Of a stretch of 64,000 nucleotides of DNA, positions 1-11,667 are shown in pieces. The translations under genes were made by a program, and so were the position numbers. Source of the stretch: Wolfiporia cocos (lineage: Eukaryota; Basidiomycota; Agaricomycetes; Polyporales; Phaeolaceae); the NCBI GenBank assembly GCA_029448655.1, contig JACCLO010000026.1, forward strand, positions 62,001-126,000, given 5' to 3'. Position 1 is the stretch's first letter; the number at the start of each line of letters is the position of its first letter. The notes below the pieces were generated by a model. The model searched no databases. It was not told the DNA's origin and saw only the letters and a list, made by a program, of their open reading frames with translations.

Positions 1-997
1 TGATTACCAGTCCTAGGAATTCCACCTTGTCAACTCCGAAAGCACATTTCTCTGGTTTCACAAACAACTTGTTGTCGGCGAGTTTTCGCAGAATTCGACG
101 TTCTCGCTCTTGGTGTGTATTCTGATCCGGGGAAAAGATGAGGATATCGTCCATGTACACCACCACCCATCCTTCTGCTATTTCTTCTTTGAGAATTTCG
201 TTCATCATGGATTGGAATGTAGCGGGTGAGTTGCACATTCCAAAGAACATTACTGTGGGCTCGTAGAGGCCTGCATTCGTCTTGAACGCTCCCTTCCATT
301 GGTCGCCTTCTTTGATCCGCACATTGTTATATCCTGCTCGCAGGTCCATCTTAGTGAAAATCTTCGCTCCCTTCAGTTTTTCGATAAGTTCGGATATTAG
401 GGGTAGGGGATATGCGTTCTTGATCGTTCCCTCGTTCAGGTACCTGTAGTCTTGACAGGGTCTCAGGCCTCCATCTTTTTTTGGGACAAAGAAAGCGGGG
501 GAGGCCATCGGAGACTTCGATGGTCGGATGAAACCTTTTGCGAGGTTTTCTTCTAAGAATTTGTCCATGGCTTTCTGTTCCCTGGGGGACAGCGCATAAA
601 CCTTGCAGTCTTGGGGTACGAAATCGGGTTTCAGTTCGATGGCATGGTCCCAGGGTCTCGACGGTGGGAAGGAGGCGGCTGCCGATTTACTGAAAACTTT
701 CGCAAAGTCTTCCAGGTGCTTCGGGAGGATCGTTTCGTCAGTGCTTTTTCCTGTCGTTCCCGCAAACTCCTGGGATTTGGTCATGGTCTTTCGAATGTGG
801 GAGAGCCGTGCGATCCTCTTCCTGAATCTGTGTTTGGTCTCAGTTCGCGGGGCAGCCAGCTTCCTTTCCATTTTGATAAATCTTCGTAGGAGTTGATGTT
901 CTTCTTCGGAAGGTAGTTCCTTTGAGAGGTCTCCTGCGCTAGGGTCAGGATCCTTTGATATCTCTTCTTTATCGGTGGATCCAAAGCCCTTCTCTCC
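1..997 (-). pseudogene. pol: E1 pol: reverse transcriptase (partial)
   Basis: In the minus frame that continues the dUTPase frame past an in-frame TGA (998-1000), about 330 codons stay open to the window edge. The RT entry motif [10 protein letters not shown] is followed by [14 protein letters not shown], the [17 protein letters not shown] block, [17 protein letters not shown] and the catalytic YMDD in [11 protein letters not shown], then FLGLVI near base 1. All palm blocks are in the normal order and none is broken, so this RT could be active if the TGA is read through. The N-terminal part resembles the usual linker of gypsy pol ([11 protein letters not shown]). The missing RNase H and integrase lie to the left of the window. 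Confidence 0.85.
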
Positions 998-1798
998 TCA
1001 TTTAGTTTCGTCGAGCTCTTCAACCTCGATTATATCAGGGGTTATGGCCTGCTCGAATATAATCTGTGCAATCCTCATTCCGGGAATGATGCGGTGAGTG
1101 GTTGTCGATTGGTTGAATAGTATGACTTGGACTTCTCCTCTGTAGTCGGGGTCGATAACACCCCCTCCTACTGTCAGGCCATGCCTGAGAGTGAGGCCTG
1201 ATCGTGAGGCGATCCTTCCGTAGGATCCCTTCGGGATTTTCATATGGACTCCGGTGGGGATTGCCTTCCATCCTCCGGGGGCTATCTCTTCTGGTTTAGA
1301 GGCATAGAGGTCATAGCCGATGGCTCCATCAGTTCCGCGGGTTGGTATCTTTCCTTCGGGTGTTATGGTCATTTCGACCGTATCGAGGCGGATGGTGGCG
1401 TCCGTACTTCGGATTTTTTCTGGGGTTTTGTTAGGAGTGACGTCGACCTTTCCCTTGGTCCAATCGATTTTGGGTCCCTCCTTCTTTAGCCAATTATATC
1501 CGAGGATCATGTCTTCTTTTCCGATGTTTCCGACGAGGAAACGGACCTTGCGTCTCTTTCCTCCATATCTGATAGCGAGGATTACTTCTTGATCTATTTG
1601 TCCATCTTTATTGACGGTTCCATCGACGTTACGAATGGTGATGGGGTTTTTGATTGGTCGAGTCAGGATTCTGTGTCGAATGACGAGTTTTGGGTGGATG
1701 AGGGAGGACATGGCTCCCGAGTTGATGAGGGCATTTACTGTCACGGTGTCGCAGTTTATCCTGCTGACATATGTGGGGGCCCCTAGGCTCGATCCCAC
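998..1798 (-). pseudogene. pol: E1 pol: aspartic protease joined to dUTPase
   Basis: The N-terminal half is a retropepsin-like domain with the expected DSGA motif changed to NSGA in ALINSGAMSSLIH; it ends with the LGYNWLKK type flap region. The C-terminal half is a trimeric dUTPase: motif 1 DGAIGYDLYA, motif 2 GRIASRSGL, motif 3 GGGVIDPDYRGEV and motif 4 RIAQIIF. The glycine-rich motif 5 is not seen before the TGA at 998-1000. The frame continues upstream across the LTR at 1800-2262 to roughly base 2390, where it overlaps the end of gag in the -1 frame. The Asp to Asn change is a G-to-A in a CpG context and should abolish protease activity. dUTPase placed between protease and RT differs from E4 in this window. 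Confidence 0.85.
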
Positions 1799-1799
1799 G

Positions 1800-2262
1800 T
1801 CACTACGCCTCCCCTTGCTCGTTCGTTAACCCCTTCGTCACAACGCCCTCCCCTGCCTGACGGCACGTGACCGGTAGATAGATTAGATTACAGTTACTGA
1901 TAGTAGTGGCGCCCTGGCACCGCTCCCTTACTTATGTAACCCCCTCACATGACACTGTACCTACCTTGCGCACAGACCACCCCACTTTAGGGTATGCCCG
2001 TCAGTCATAGCGTAGCGGTCCCGTCATGTAGTATATAGAGTAGCGTCTGAGGTCTTACAACCTCAGACCTATTAATGTCAATCTGGGCGCGTGTGCCCTC
2101 TGGCTCTACTTCCTTGTCTGCCTGCACGACGTCCCTTCTGTCTTACACCTGCTAGTCTGGTTGCCGCTCCCCTTAGTGTTGCGGCCTCCCTTATAGACGA
2201 CGCTAGGTCCCTTAGAGACAGGACACTGCGGTTGGGTGGGACACAGAAGTAAGTCTGTGTCA
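1800..2262 (+). mobile_element. Solo LTR inside E1 pol
   Basis: About 463 bp, plus orientation, with TATATAGAG, the inverted repeat CTGAGG/CCTCAG round a CTTACAA loop, and a TCTGTGTCA end. The right flank starts CACGG and the left flank is CCACG with a few bases lost, so the duplication is nearly but not exactly preserved. Removing it gives an open protease frame (QKPVGSSLGAPTY), which supports a clean insertion into pol. Confidence 0.75.
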
Positions 2263-2372
2263 CACGGGTTTCTGCAGCTCCAAGGTTATAGGGATGAATA
2301 GCGATCTGTTGCGTTCATACGATGTAATTACATGGGCTGTGCTTTCGGGAGGTAAGACCGTGTGCTTCCTCC

Positions 2373-3274
2373 CTACTCGAAATCCTGCTCGTCAAGAATT
2401 TGGGCAAGGTATGAGGGGTTTCTAACTTTGAGAACCCTGATTGCATTGACCGCCTCTTCTATGGCGGTCGCTCCATCGCTGTCTCCGTCATCCGTGTCTT
2501 CCTTGGCTTCTTCGGTATGAGCTGTGGCGGTGTCTTCCTCGGCTTTCCGGGCTTTTCCCTTGGAGGCCGGTTTCTTCTTTCGTTTGGGGCAGTTACTGGA
2601 GAGATGGCCCTTCTCCTTGCAGTTGAAGCAGTGTCCTTCGGTCTGGAGTCTGCGACGTTCTTCTGTGGACATCCGATCGATATCCATGGCGTTCGGATCT
2701 TTAGTCTGGGCTGCCGTGGCCGAGGCACTCGGGGCCTTGGCACGCCACTGCGACTTCTTCTTATCATTCCCTCGTCCCTTTATAAAGGTGTTGTAATTGT
2801 TTTCGTTGATGGATGCTTGCTTCATCCATTCGGTGAGAGTGACGACGGGAGGAACAATATTTATGATGTGGGTTACGAGTGCGGGTCGAATAGCTCTCTT
2901 GTATGCTGTGACGAAGAGAGGGTCGCAGTGTATGCGGTCTAACCCTGTTTTTCCTACAAGGTTGTCGAATTCAATATTGAAATCGTCGATGCTCTTCTTG
3001 TCTTGTTTGAGATCGAAGAGATCGTCATTGGTCTTTTGTTTCTCCTCAATTGGTTCGAAGGCTGCATCAAATTCAGCGCTGAACTGGGCCAACGGGGGCA
3101 GCGCGAATGCCCGGGTGATCGGGTCAGTGTATTTGGCATAATAGTTCTCCTTCCATTGGTTTACCCGATTGCTTCCTTTGATGTATGACATGATGAAGAG
3201 GATCTTCTGGTCATCGGACTGATAGTCTGCTGCAAACATGGTAAACCAGGTGTTGCAGTCATTTTTGAAGCTTT
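2373..3274 (-). pseudogene. gag: E1 gag, C-terminal part with CCHC zinc knuckle
   Basis: This is the nucleocapsid half of gag. It starts after the LTR at 3280-3812 with KLQSFKNDCNTWFTMFAAD and runs to a TAG at 2373. A capsid-like helical region (FIMSYIKGS, ALPPLAQFSAEFDAAF) is followed by the zinc knuckle CFNCKEKGHLSSNC and then a Lys-rich patch and an acidic tail ending ILDEQDFE. The knuckle has correct CX2CX4HX4C spacing. The reading frame is intact from the LTR junction to the stop; it is called a pseudogene only because the LTR separates it from its N-terminal half. Confidence 0.85.
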
Positions 3275-3279
3275 GTAGC

Positions 3280-3812
3280 TGTTACGGATCGAATATCCGT
3301 TCAGCTGAGATGTTAAGTCGAGTTACTCAGCGTATCGAGTAGCGCACTACTCGTCGGACTCAGCAGAGTCGAGCGTCGATATACTGGCTGCAGACTTAAT
3401 TGCTTAAGTCTTTGAGAACGAGTATAGGATCCTTGTAATTCAACAAGGTCGAGCTGAGGAACTCGGCCAGTATTTACAACAGGGTCTTTATACTACGAGT
3501 CTGTAATCGGGGTCATAGTGTCCTTGGTACTGCTACCACTAAGTCCATAAGGTTAGTACGCTACGATAGCTAAGCCGAAACGCTGCGGTTGAGCGCAACA
3601 ATGCCTGAAACGTAGAAGCTCTGTAGATATACAACAGATATCACCTAGAACCTGATACGCTATGAGACTAGGGGCGTAGGGTTGTTGTACATGAAACGAG
3701 GGTCGGTGGTTGAGCAGGGACCCTAAGAATAATCGGTCAATACAGCGGTTGAACGCTAAGTCCTCCTCTCCAGTGAGGCGTCAAAATATACGGATTCATA
3801 CGGATCGTAACA
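3280..3812 (-). mobile_element. Solo LTR (subfamily A) inside E1 gag, TSD GTAGC
   Basis: 533 bp with TGTTACGG and CGTAACA ends. The 5-bp duplication GTAGC is at 3275-3279 and 3813-3817. Removing the LTR and one GTAGC rejoins gag in frame (GERKKLQSFKND). It is the same subfamily as the 5' LTR of E1 at 4614-5154 and the LTR at 47734-48277, so this family has inserted into its own relative. Confidence 0.95.
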
Positions 3813-4562
3813 GTAGCTTCTTTCGTTCCCCTTTGAACAGCTCGGGGGTGGCGAGCTTTATGTGATTTCCTCTGGCTGGCTGCGGGGCCTGAGCGCCCCA
3901 TCCTAGCAGGGCTCCTCCTCCTCCTGGTGGGCCTCCTCCTCCTGGTGGGCCTCCGCCTCCTGGCGGTCCTGTTGGATTGCCTCCTGCGCCGCCTGCTGGA
4001 TTGCCGCCACCGCCCGGGGGACCTCCGCCCCCTGCGCCGCCCAGGGGACCTCCTGCTCCAGGAAAGCCTCCTCCTCCAGGAGTTCCTGTTCCGGAGGGGT
4101 TTTCTCCGACAGGATGGCTAGGGAGCGGATTATTAGCCGGCGGAGGGTTATGGGCCATTCCCCCTGCGCCCTGGCTTGCGCTTCCGCTTCCTGGAATAGT
4201 ACTGCCGCCCATGGCTGTACCTGCCACACCCATGGTTCCTCCGGTGGAGGGGGTGTTCGTCATCTGTTCTCCCTGTTGTTGTCCATCAGCTCGGTGGATG
4301 GTGAGCGTCGGTGTCATAATATTAGTGACCGTTCCAAACCGCTCGAACGCGGCGCGTGTCTGATCCCAAGGATCGTTCGAGGATGGGGGAACCTGTACCC
4401 AAGTGGGCGAAAGCCTGTCTGGGGACGGGATGGTGAGGTATCCTCCTTTCGTGAAGAATCCTGCTGGGGGATCTCTCCACTCGTATTTCTCTTCGTAAGA
4501 GATTCGTCGGTATGCTTCGGGGAGTATTTCAATCAACCTGGTTGGGAGATCCGGGTCGAATC
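3813..4562 (-). pseudogene. gag: E1 gag, N-terminal part with Gly/Pro-rich linker
   Basis: The frame opens after a TGA near 4563 and reads FDPDLPTRLIEILPEAYRR, then a Trp/Pro-rich segment and a very long Gly/Pro-rich linker made of degenerate GGPPGG units, ending KLATPELFKGERKK at the LTR junction. No ATG lies in frame between the stop and the conserved start of the region, so either the start codon has been lost or translation uses another codon. The leader between the 5' LTR and this point is only about 50 bp, which is short but compatible with a self-priming element. Confidence 0.7.
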
Positions 4563-4601
4563 ATTGCATAGGCTTGCACTTCGGTGAGTGAGCTTTGTTA
4601 G

Positions 4602-4612
4602 AGCTCGACCTT
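4602..4612 (-). promoter_or_regulatory. E1 primer-binding site, self-primer type
   Basis: On the sense (minus) strand, one base after the LTR end, the 11-mer AAGGTCGAGCT occurs. Its exact complement AGCTCGACCTT lies inside the LTR (4781-4791), about 36 nt downstream of TATATAA, where the transcript would begin. No tRNA-like TGG start is present. This is the arrangement known for Tf1 and relatives. Confidence 0.75.
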
Positions 4613-4613
4613 C

Positions 4614-5154
4614 TGTTACGGATCGAATATCCGTTCAACGCAAAATAACCAAGTCGAGTTACTCAGCGTATTGAGTAGCGCACTACTCGTCGGACTCTTC
4701 TGAGTCAGAGCGTCGATATACAAGCTGCAGGCTTAATTGCTTAAGCCTTTGAGAACGAGTATAAGATCCTTGAATTCAACAAGGTCGAGCTGAGGAACTC
4801 GACCAGTATTTACATCAGGTTATATACTACGGTTCATCAGTCGGGGTCATAGTGTCTTTGGTACTGCTACTATTAAGTCCGTCAGGCTAACGATATAAGT
4901 AATAAAGGAGAAGCGTTGCGGTTGAGCGCAACAAGAGGTGAAACATAGAACTACTGTGGTTATACACAGGATATCAGCTAGAACGCGATGCGAACACGGA
5001 TGGTGGGCATAGGGTTGTTATACATGAAACAGGGCCTACGGTTGAGCGGAGGTCCCTAGGAATTGAGCGCTGGATACAGCGGTTGAACGCTACGTCTTTA
5101 CACACAGTGAGACGTCAACGGGAATATTCGAGTGTACCTGGTAGAATCGTAACA
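4614..5154 (-). mobile_element. E1 5' LTR (subfamily A)
   Basis: 541 bp, TGTTACG...CGTAACA. Sense strand is minus, with TATATAACC as TATA box. It lies directly upstream of gag, and the matching self-primer site follows it, so it is read as the 5' LTR of E1 and not as a separate solo copy. The flanks do not show a local duplication, as expected if the other TSD copy is beyond base 1. Confidence 0.75.
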
Positions 5155-5456
5155 GAATGCACCCCTGTAGGTTACATTGATGAGTCTGAGGAGTATGCCT
5201 CAGACCCTTCTGGCTTATATACATGCAACGCACTAAACTACTGTGTGTCTACCCTAAAGCTACATGGCCTGTGCGCATGCGCCTAAGTATCAGCACAGCC
5301 TCGTCACATGTTACATCATGTTACTAGCGGGTTATCTTATCTAGTTACTACCATCGCGCATGGCTATCTAATAAGTCAGGTGATTGAACGTTGAAGTCGT
5401 TAGTTCGAACTGCGGGGCAGTCAAAGACCCATTGTCACAGCAATAAAACTGTGACA
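5155..5456 (-). mobile_element. Truncated LTR, remainder of the site into which E1 inserted
   Basis: It has the inverted repeat TCTGAGG/CCTCAGA, TTATATACATG, the TACCCTAAAG..GGCCTGTGCGC block and an AACTGTGACA end. It is similar along its length to the LTR at 44228-44726 but lacks the left half, which should lie beyond the left end of the window if E1 split it. Confidence 0.65.
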
Positions 5457-5530
5457 CACCGCAACCTCTGCGACTTCTGCACCCTCCGCGACCACCACAG
5501 CTGCCACAACCACTGCAACTGTTCTGACCA
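5457..5530. repeat. Degenerate 9-bp array (GGTCGCGGA type)
   Basis: Short run of units such as CGCAACCTCTGCGACT read on the plus strand (complement of the GGTCGCGGA unit). Units differ almost only by C/T and G/A changes. Confidence 0.7.
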
Positions 5531-5699
5531 GAAATATCACCTCCGGCAGTCCGATAATGTATATATAGTATTCTGAGCTGTGACATATGACTCGGACTTG
5601 GTTTGAACGAACACACGTTATGCCTTGCTGAGGTATAGTAGGCCTTCTCATCCTGCAGCCGTTTGCCTATCTTCTGTGCTTCAAACGATGTAGTGATCT
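5531..5699 (-). other. Unassigned gene relic split by the LTR at 5700
   Basis: Minus-strand reading on both sides of the LTR (6590-6760 and 5531-5699) gives short peptide-like stretches such as MSYAKVFVNLQKNLSS without a long open frame. It may be a decayed exon of a KDZ-associated gene, but I cannot name it. Confidence 0.25.
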
Positions 5700-6584
5700 T
5701 GTCACGGATCTCCTTGTGACGTCTTATCCCTAAGGTTCAAGCTTGTCGCACTAGACTTAGGCTACAATCCAACTAGGAAGCGGCTTATTCAAGGCAAGCA
5801 GGTGGCAAAGGGGTAAAGGGTAGAGAGGAAATAGGGAAAGGGGAAACGCCCCCAACACTCATAGTAGAATGCTTAGAATATTGAGTCTAAGGTTTTAGAC
5901 CCTCGACCACCTGGTTATATACATGTCTGAGACCTTGTACTACTGGTAGAAGTGTCTACCCTAAATAGATGGTCTGTGCGCATATGTCATAATTGCCAAT
6001 AATGGCGTCATAATGGTGTGATAGTGGTGCCATAAGGTACCTTGTCTATCTTTATCCTGGTTTGTAAGTAAAATGCTATAGTTAGCATTGGTTTGTAAGT
6101 AATGACCTCAGAACCGCATCATATGTGATGTCATAGTGGAGCTGGGGTCTAGATGATGATATCATATAGTTCTGGCCTCTGTGATATATGTAATACCTGT
6201 GGGAGGGGTAACTATGTAGATAGTTTTCAGCCCTGTAATTGGACCGGCTAAGTATAGGCCTCTAAAGATAGGCCTGATGTCATAGACTGGGCCTGTATGG
6301 GCCCTGACGTCAGTGATCTGGACTCTTGATGATGTCATGCCTCAGGAGGCCTTTGACGACTAAGTCCTTAACTAGATAAGATCTTGAGCACCTGACAAGG
6401 TGCCTGTGGTGGCGCCTAGTGCCGCTATCTAATCTAGAAGTCTGGTAGATCACGTGACCTCGATCAGTAGGTCACATGATACGATAACTTTTAGGACGCT
6501 GTAGCGCCTTCAGTTATAAGCCTAGTACCCGAATATAGGGGTCTAAAGGGCTAAAATGGGGGATGCACGAATAAATCTGTGACA
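5700..6584 (+). mobile_element. Solo LTR, 885 bp, TSD GATCT
   Basis: TGTCACGG at the start and ATCTGTGACA at the end. The duplication GATCT is at 5695-5699 and 6585-6589. It contains GGTTATATACATG and the TACCCTAAA..GGTCTGTGCGC block. Confidence 0.95.
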
Positions 6585-6869
6585 GATCTAGCCTGTTGCT
6601 CGAGAGATTTTTCTGTAAATTCACAAACACCTTCGCATAGCTCATTCCACCACGGCGATGTTGCACGACATCTGGACGGCACTACCTTAACATCTGCTCT
6701 TGAAGTTGGGAAATCAAGCTCTGCCCGATCTCAGCTCTGATGGTCGAGAATTATTGTCTTACGGCAATCCTTGAAGATTTTGGGCTCAGGGCTGGTAATT
6801 AAACTGGTACTTGACAACACTGAATTATATGCTTTGGATATTGGTACCGCTCCTGAAACTACCTTTATT

Positions 6870-7015
6870 GAGACTGCCACCTCCGCAACCTTCACTACCT
6901 CTGCGACCTCTGCGACCTCCGTGACCTCCGTGACCTCCGTGACCTCTGTGACCTCCATGACCTCCACGACCTCTGCGACCTCCGTGACCCCCGCAACCTC
7001 CGCAACCTCTGTAGC
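6870..7015. repeat. 9-bp array, GTGACCTCC/GCAACCTCC units
   Basis: About 15 nine-base units on the plus strand (complement of GGTCACGGA and variants). The units show every combination of CG, TG and CA at the two CpG positions. Confidence 0.8.
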
Positions 7016-7190
7016 TGCTTTGGCTACCCAGTTACATGTTACAATCGTAATATTTAAAGTTGTTTACGCAATGCAGCAAGATCCTCCAAGATGAGGTTAA
7101 TAGTTTGGTGATAGTTGGTTGACTGGACAGGAGAGGTGCTCCCTTCATTTCCCCAGCCCTTGGGAGAATTCAGTCAAATATTGAGAAGAG

Positions 7191-7677
7191 TCAATGGAGA
7201 GGGGCACTCACGGATGCATGCTGGGGGTCCGTCCACCATCTAGGAGCATCCGCTCCTTGATCCTGCTTCCAGGTCCACCATGCATGCTCTTGTGCAAGAC
7301 CTAACAGGTTTTCAGAAAGGGTGGTGGTCTTGGGAATGACGATGGCAGCAATATCGATGTGAGGTTCCTCGGACCAGATGGTGGCATCGGCAATGGCTTT
7401 GATGGTAGGAGGGATTTGAACTGATTCTCCTGTGAGCATCAGCTCTCCGAGAACGTTCCTGGTGGCAGTCTAAATCAAATGAGCTTTCTGACTGGACCAA
7501 AGGACATGGCAGACAAACCAGCTCCGTCTTGAGACCATTCTCCCAATGGATGAGATGGTCTTGGGTGCTAGGTTGAAGTGCATGGAGAGCAGACTCACAC
7601 CTCCAGCTGATGATGGACAGCAGGTCATGGTTGACACTGATGTGCACCTGCCTGAGCTGTTCCGGACTGGGGGACAT
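7191..7677 (-). CDS. Small two-exon hypothetical gene
   Basis: Start ATG at 7677 (MSPSPEQLRQVHIS). Exon 1 ends near 7519 (GLKTEL); a 49-nt intron with a GTTTGT donor and a TTTAG acceptor ends at 7470. Exon 2 (TATRNVLGELMLTGE) stays open with EEPHIDIAAIVIPKTTT and QEHAWWTWKQDQGADAPRWW, to a stop near 7191, or continues by a further splice at HAS|GTGAGT. The two exons match in phase when joined. No known domain is recognised. It is divergent from the KDZ gene, with about 400 bp between them. The sequence is a good candidate for a host gene or a KDZ-associated cargo gene. Confidence 0.45.
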
Positions 7678-8339
7678 TGTGGGTGGGAGGAGAGATGAGG
7701 GCGATGAGTGTGGGAGGAGGCGGATGAAGAGGCATCTAGTATTCAATTGGTCACACTTGTCTACTGTGGTGGAAGTTCACAGTACAACTACCAAGATAGT
7801 GGCTTGTGCTGGGTGGTGGGATGCCATGGCACATGTGTGCCGGCCGCAGGTCTGAGGTTGTGGCATCCAAGACCATGGGTAAATATTCATCCTCCGTATC
7901 TCCCTCACGGTGGTCCCTGATTCTAATATTGCTCTCTCCCGTCACTGCCTCCCATCACTGCCTTTTGATTGTGGCCTCCCACCCCTGCTTCCCACCTCTG
8001 CTTCCCATTGTTGCTTCCCATTGCTTCTGAGCATCACCGGGTGCTGCACTCTTCTTTGCTGCAGAGCAAAGATGGGACCAAAGGGGTGCGTTATCATCCC
8101 CAAGGAGAAGGTGGTACATGTTGTGCAGAAGGAGCGACACAACTTTCACGGAATAACTTATATTCCTATTCCAAAAGAACGGAACAGGCCACCTGAAGGC
8201 CCAAGGAACTCCTCTCCATCAAAGTCACCTGGCAAGGTCAGCAGCAATGTTGTTGAGGATTGTGGAGGAGGAATGGACTTTCTGCCTGTCTCGGAGAGTG
8301 TGCGGAGACAACAGTGTAAGGTGCGGTATCCACTATGTT

Positions 8340-8515
8340 GAGGTGGGGGAGTTGCAGCCACGGAGGTTGCGGTCGCGGAGGTTGCGGTCGCGGAGGTTGC
8401 GGTCACGGTGGTTGTGGTCGCGGTGGTCGCGGTGGTCACGGTGGTCGCGGTGGTCACGGTGGTCATGGTGGTCACGATGGTCACAGATGTGGAAGTTGTG
8501 GAGGTTGCGGACATG
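8340..8515. repeat. 9-bp CpG array in KDZ intron 1
   Basis: About 18 units of GGTCGCGGA and GGTCACGGT variants fill most of the 8321-8562 intron. Splice sites lie just outside (AAG|GTGCGG donor, CATTTTAG acceptor). Confidence 0.85.
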
Positions 8516-9852
8516 ACAGCATCCATTATTCAGGCTGTAATTAATGTTTGGAATCATTTTAGACTCAGAATGATTTCCTACAGGATTGGCTGCCCCATCA
8601 GGACGCATACCTGGCTATACTACTCGACTCTGATGCTCCACCAGACCCAAGGATATGCTCAAAGTGTGGCACATGGCAGGGCAATTGGCAATGTCTAGAA
8701 TGCTTTGGTCGACCGGTGACATGTATCGACTGCTGCCAGCTAGTGCATCTGCAGCATCCGTTCCATCGAGTCCAAAAGTGGGGTGGTTGCTTTTTTGTTT
8801 GCTTCTCACTACACGAGGTTGGGATCAAGCTTGAGTTGGGGCATGCTGGAAGGCGGTGTCCGTATCACATTTCTGGTGAAACTCTGATGGAAATGGAGAA
8901 GGAGGGGGAGGAGGAGGAGGAGGAGGAGGAGGACAACAACCAGGGGGCTGAGGCGGAGAGGGAGGAGTACACCTTGTGCACAGAATCAAACCCATTCCGA
9001 GGCACCGGTCAGAATGGCAGCATGTTGATGGTCATGGATATGACGGGCATTCACCATCTGGATGTCGACTGGTGTGGATGTGAAAACTGCCCACCACGTG
9101 ACCAGCAGCTGCTTGCAATGGGACTGTATCTGGCAAGTACACTGCAGCCACAGACCGCCTTCACATCCTGGGTGCTTGATGACTATCTATTGACGAACAA
9201 AGAATGCAAGACATCTGCTATGAGCTACTACAGCCAGCTCCGTCAGGTGACGGACAATGCTTTCCCACAGCGGGTACCAGTACGTAAATCAAATAATACC
9301 AGCATTCTAGGTGGAGATGACAATTGGATTACAGGATAGGTACCGAGAGCTGCTGAGGGTATCATGACAGTGGAGGAATCTAAAGTACCGGAAGTGGCAT
9401 GGATTTGGACATGACCTTGGATGGAAGGTTGGCTCAGGAGATCTGGCAATCTTCTGTGCAGCCTGTCCACAGCCTGGGGTCAATCTACAAGATGAATGGG
9501 AGCAGGATACAGACCAGTGCGTAACCCCTATTTTTGAAGGCCAAACCTCTGAGGTGCTCCAGATGGAAGTACAGCAGAAGCATGGTGATGGACGGTAACT
9601 TTACTGCGGAGCACCTAAGAACAAGGTGGCCAGACGATAATGTGTGGCTGGGAGATGGGCATGGGTTCATGGTAGCAGAGGCAAGATACAAGATTCATTT
9701 GGCAGCGGCCAAGGAGAGCAAACGGGTGAAGCGATCTCACATTCCAGATAGAGATCATGGGGAAAGGGGCATTTCATGGTCGACAAAGGGCATTGGGAGC
9801 ACCTAGGCAGGGAGATTTGAGTTGTGCTTTGGGAGCAGGGAGTACTGTTGTG

Positions 9853-11617
9853 TGACACAGAATGTGTCATACGTACATGTTTATGCCCTAACCCCTTCTA
9901 CTAACGTTGAAGGTGTTGACGACGAGGTAACGTCGCATGGGCTGACTAGGTAGACTCCAAGATAGAGAGTCTAAGGCATAGTGACGGCGTAGTCACCAGA
10001 GGCAGTCCCAGTCTAGCACGCAGTATGAGATGAGGTTACACATCCATTGTCGAGATTGATCAGTCTGAGGTTGTAAGACCTCAGACGTCTACTTTATATA
10101 CATGGAGACCGGCCGCTACCTAATGAAGGGCCTGCCCTAATGGCATGGTCTGTGCGCGCCCCTAAAGGTCACGCGTATGTATTATGTAAGTAGGGAATCA
10201 CGTGACTGTATGTCCTGATGGACAGGTTGTGTTATACCGCTACACTACGTTGCACTGGTCATGTGACTACTAGAACGTGAGCTCCTGGGTTCGAGCCAGG
10301 GAGGGGGTAATACATTAAAAACATGCCACAGAAATCTGTGACATTACCTCCGCTTCATGTTCAGCGTCCTCGCTGAAGGACTAACTCCAATCCCTGCCTG
10401 TCGGCAATCTTGTACGCTTTGAACAATTATCCTGTAAGGTCTACTGGGGGTCAACATTACTCCCCTATACATACACGTCACCGCTGACTTGGCATGCTCC
10501 GCCTACCGGTCAGCACAGGGGTGGTGCCTAGGTCTGTATATCGCCTGTCGTGCATGAGTCCACCCACCGCCGGCCACAGAGACGGCACCTAGGTCTGTAG
10601 GTCGCCTGTCGTGTGGTCCGCCGCGTCGTTGGCTAATGTAGTCGTGTAGTAGCTTACTGAGAATGGCCCGCTCTGGGGGGTACGGATGTTGGTTGGTGGT
10701 TATGTTGAACTATGTTGTTCGTCGTCCATGTGGACTGACCGTGTCGAGTGTGGGGTTACGCCGAAGCGCTTCACATACCCACTGGTCTATGGATGGTTGT
10801 GCCGCCCAGGACGTACGCTTTTCAGCGCACCGTCGTGTCCTGCTATCGCTCAACAGCGAGGGCGGGCTTTTGTTCTTCCACTCCTCTAGAGGGACAGGGC
10901 ATACCGCCGCCGACGTCGCTTCGACCGTGCTCCTTGACAGGAGACTCCGGGCGTGTCGTGCAAGTGGTCGCCATGACAACGCTTGTATGGGGGGCAGGCG
11001 AGTTCATGCCGACCTCCTCTTCAAGGAGGTGCCCCCGCCGCGTCGTCTGTCCTACAGAGTGGGAAACCCAAGGCCCCAAGGCGCAGAGCGCACCAAGGGG
11101 GGTTGGTAAAGTAGACTGATCAATATGACACAGAATGTGTCATACGTACATGTTTATGCCCTAACCCCTTCTACTAACGTTGAAGGTGTTGACGACGAGG
11201 TAACGTCGCATGGGCTGACTAGGTAGACTCCAAGATAGAGAGTCTTAAGGCATAGTGACGGCGTAGTCACCAGAGGCAGTCCCAGTCTAGCACGCAGTAT
11301 GAGATGAGGTTACACATCCATTGTCGAGATTGATCAGTCTGAGGTTGTAAGACCTCAGACATCTACTTTATATACATGGAGACCGGCCGCTACCTAATGA
11401 AGGGCCTGCCCTAATGGCATGGTCTGTGCGCGCCCCTAAAGGTCACGCGTATGTATTATGTAAGTAGGGAATCACGTGACTGTATGTCCTGACGGACAGG
11501 TTGTGTTATACCGCTACACTACGTTGCACTGGTCATGTGACTACTAGAACGTGAGCTCCTGGGTTCGAGCCAGGGAGGGGGTAATACATTAAAAACATGC
11601 CACAGAAATCTGTGACA
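9853..11617 (-). mobile_element. Complete non-autonomous LTR retrotransposon, TSD TTGTG
   Basis: 1765 bp: LTR 9853-10343, internal 10344-11125 (782 bp), LTR 11126-11617. TTGTG is at 9848-9852 and 11618-11622. Sense is minus: the purine tract GCGGAGGTAA abuts the left LTR, and the self-primer site ATTGATCAGTCT (11124-11113) is exactly complementary to AGACTGATCAAT in the LTR, about 35 nt after TATATAAAG. The internal part has no gag or pol similarity. It keeps the three-way-junction motif near 10988-11037 and the TTCACATACCCACTGGTC core. It lies within a KDZ intron. The LTRs are nearly identical, with a few differences seen. Confidence 0.95.
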
Positions 11618-11667
11618 TTGTGGCAGCTGTGGAGATTGCACAGAGTGAGGATGAGGTGGTTGCAGCC

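Larger units (their letters stand above)
1..5154 (-). mobile_element. E1: Ty3/gypsy retrotransposon, 5' two thirds (3' end off the window)
   Basis: Read on the minus strand the order is 5' LTR (5154-4614), putative self-primer site (4612-4602), gag, protease, dUTPase and reverse transcriptase, which runs off base 1. RNase H, integrase and the 3' LTR are outside the window. Two solo LTRs sit inside it, at 1800-2262 and 3280-3812; removing each with its duplication restores the reading frame by eye. E1 itself seems to have inserted into an older LTR, since the sequence to the right of its 5' LTR is a truncated LTR of another subfamily. The TSD of E1 cannot be checked because its 3' end is missing. 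Confidence 0.85.

Noticed and set aside
3977..4363. Pro-rich plus-strand ORF over E1 gag
   Set aside because: Antisense shadow of the Gly/Pro-rich gag linker.
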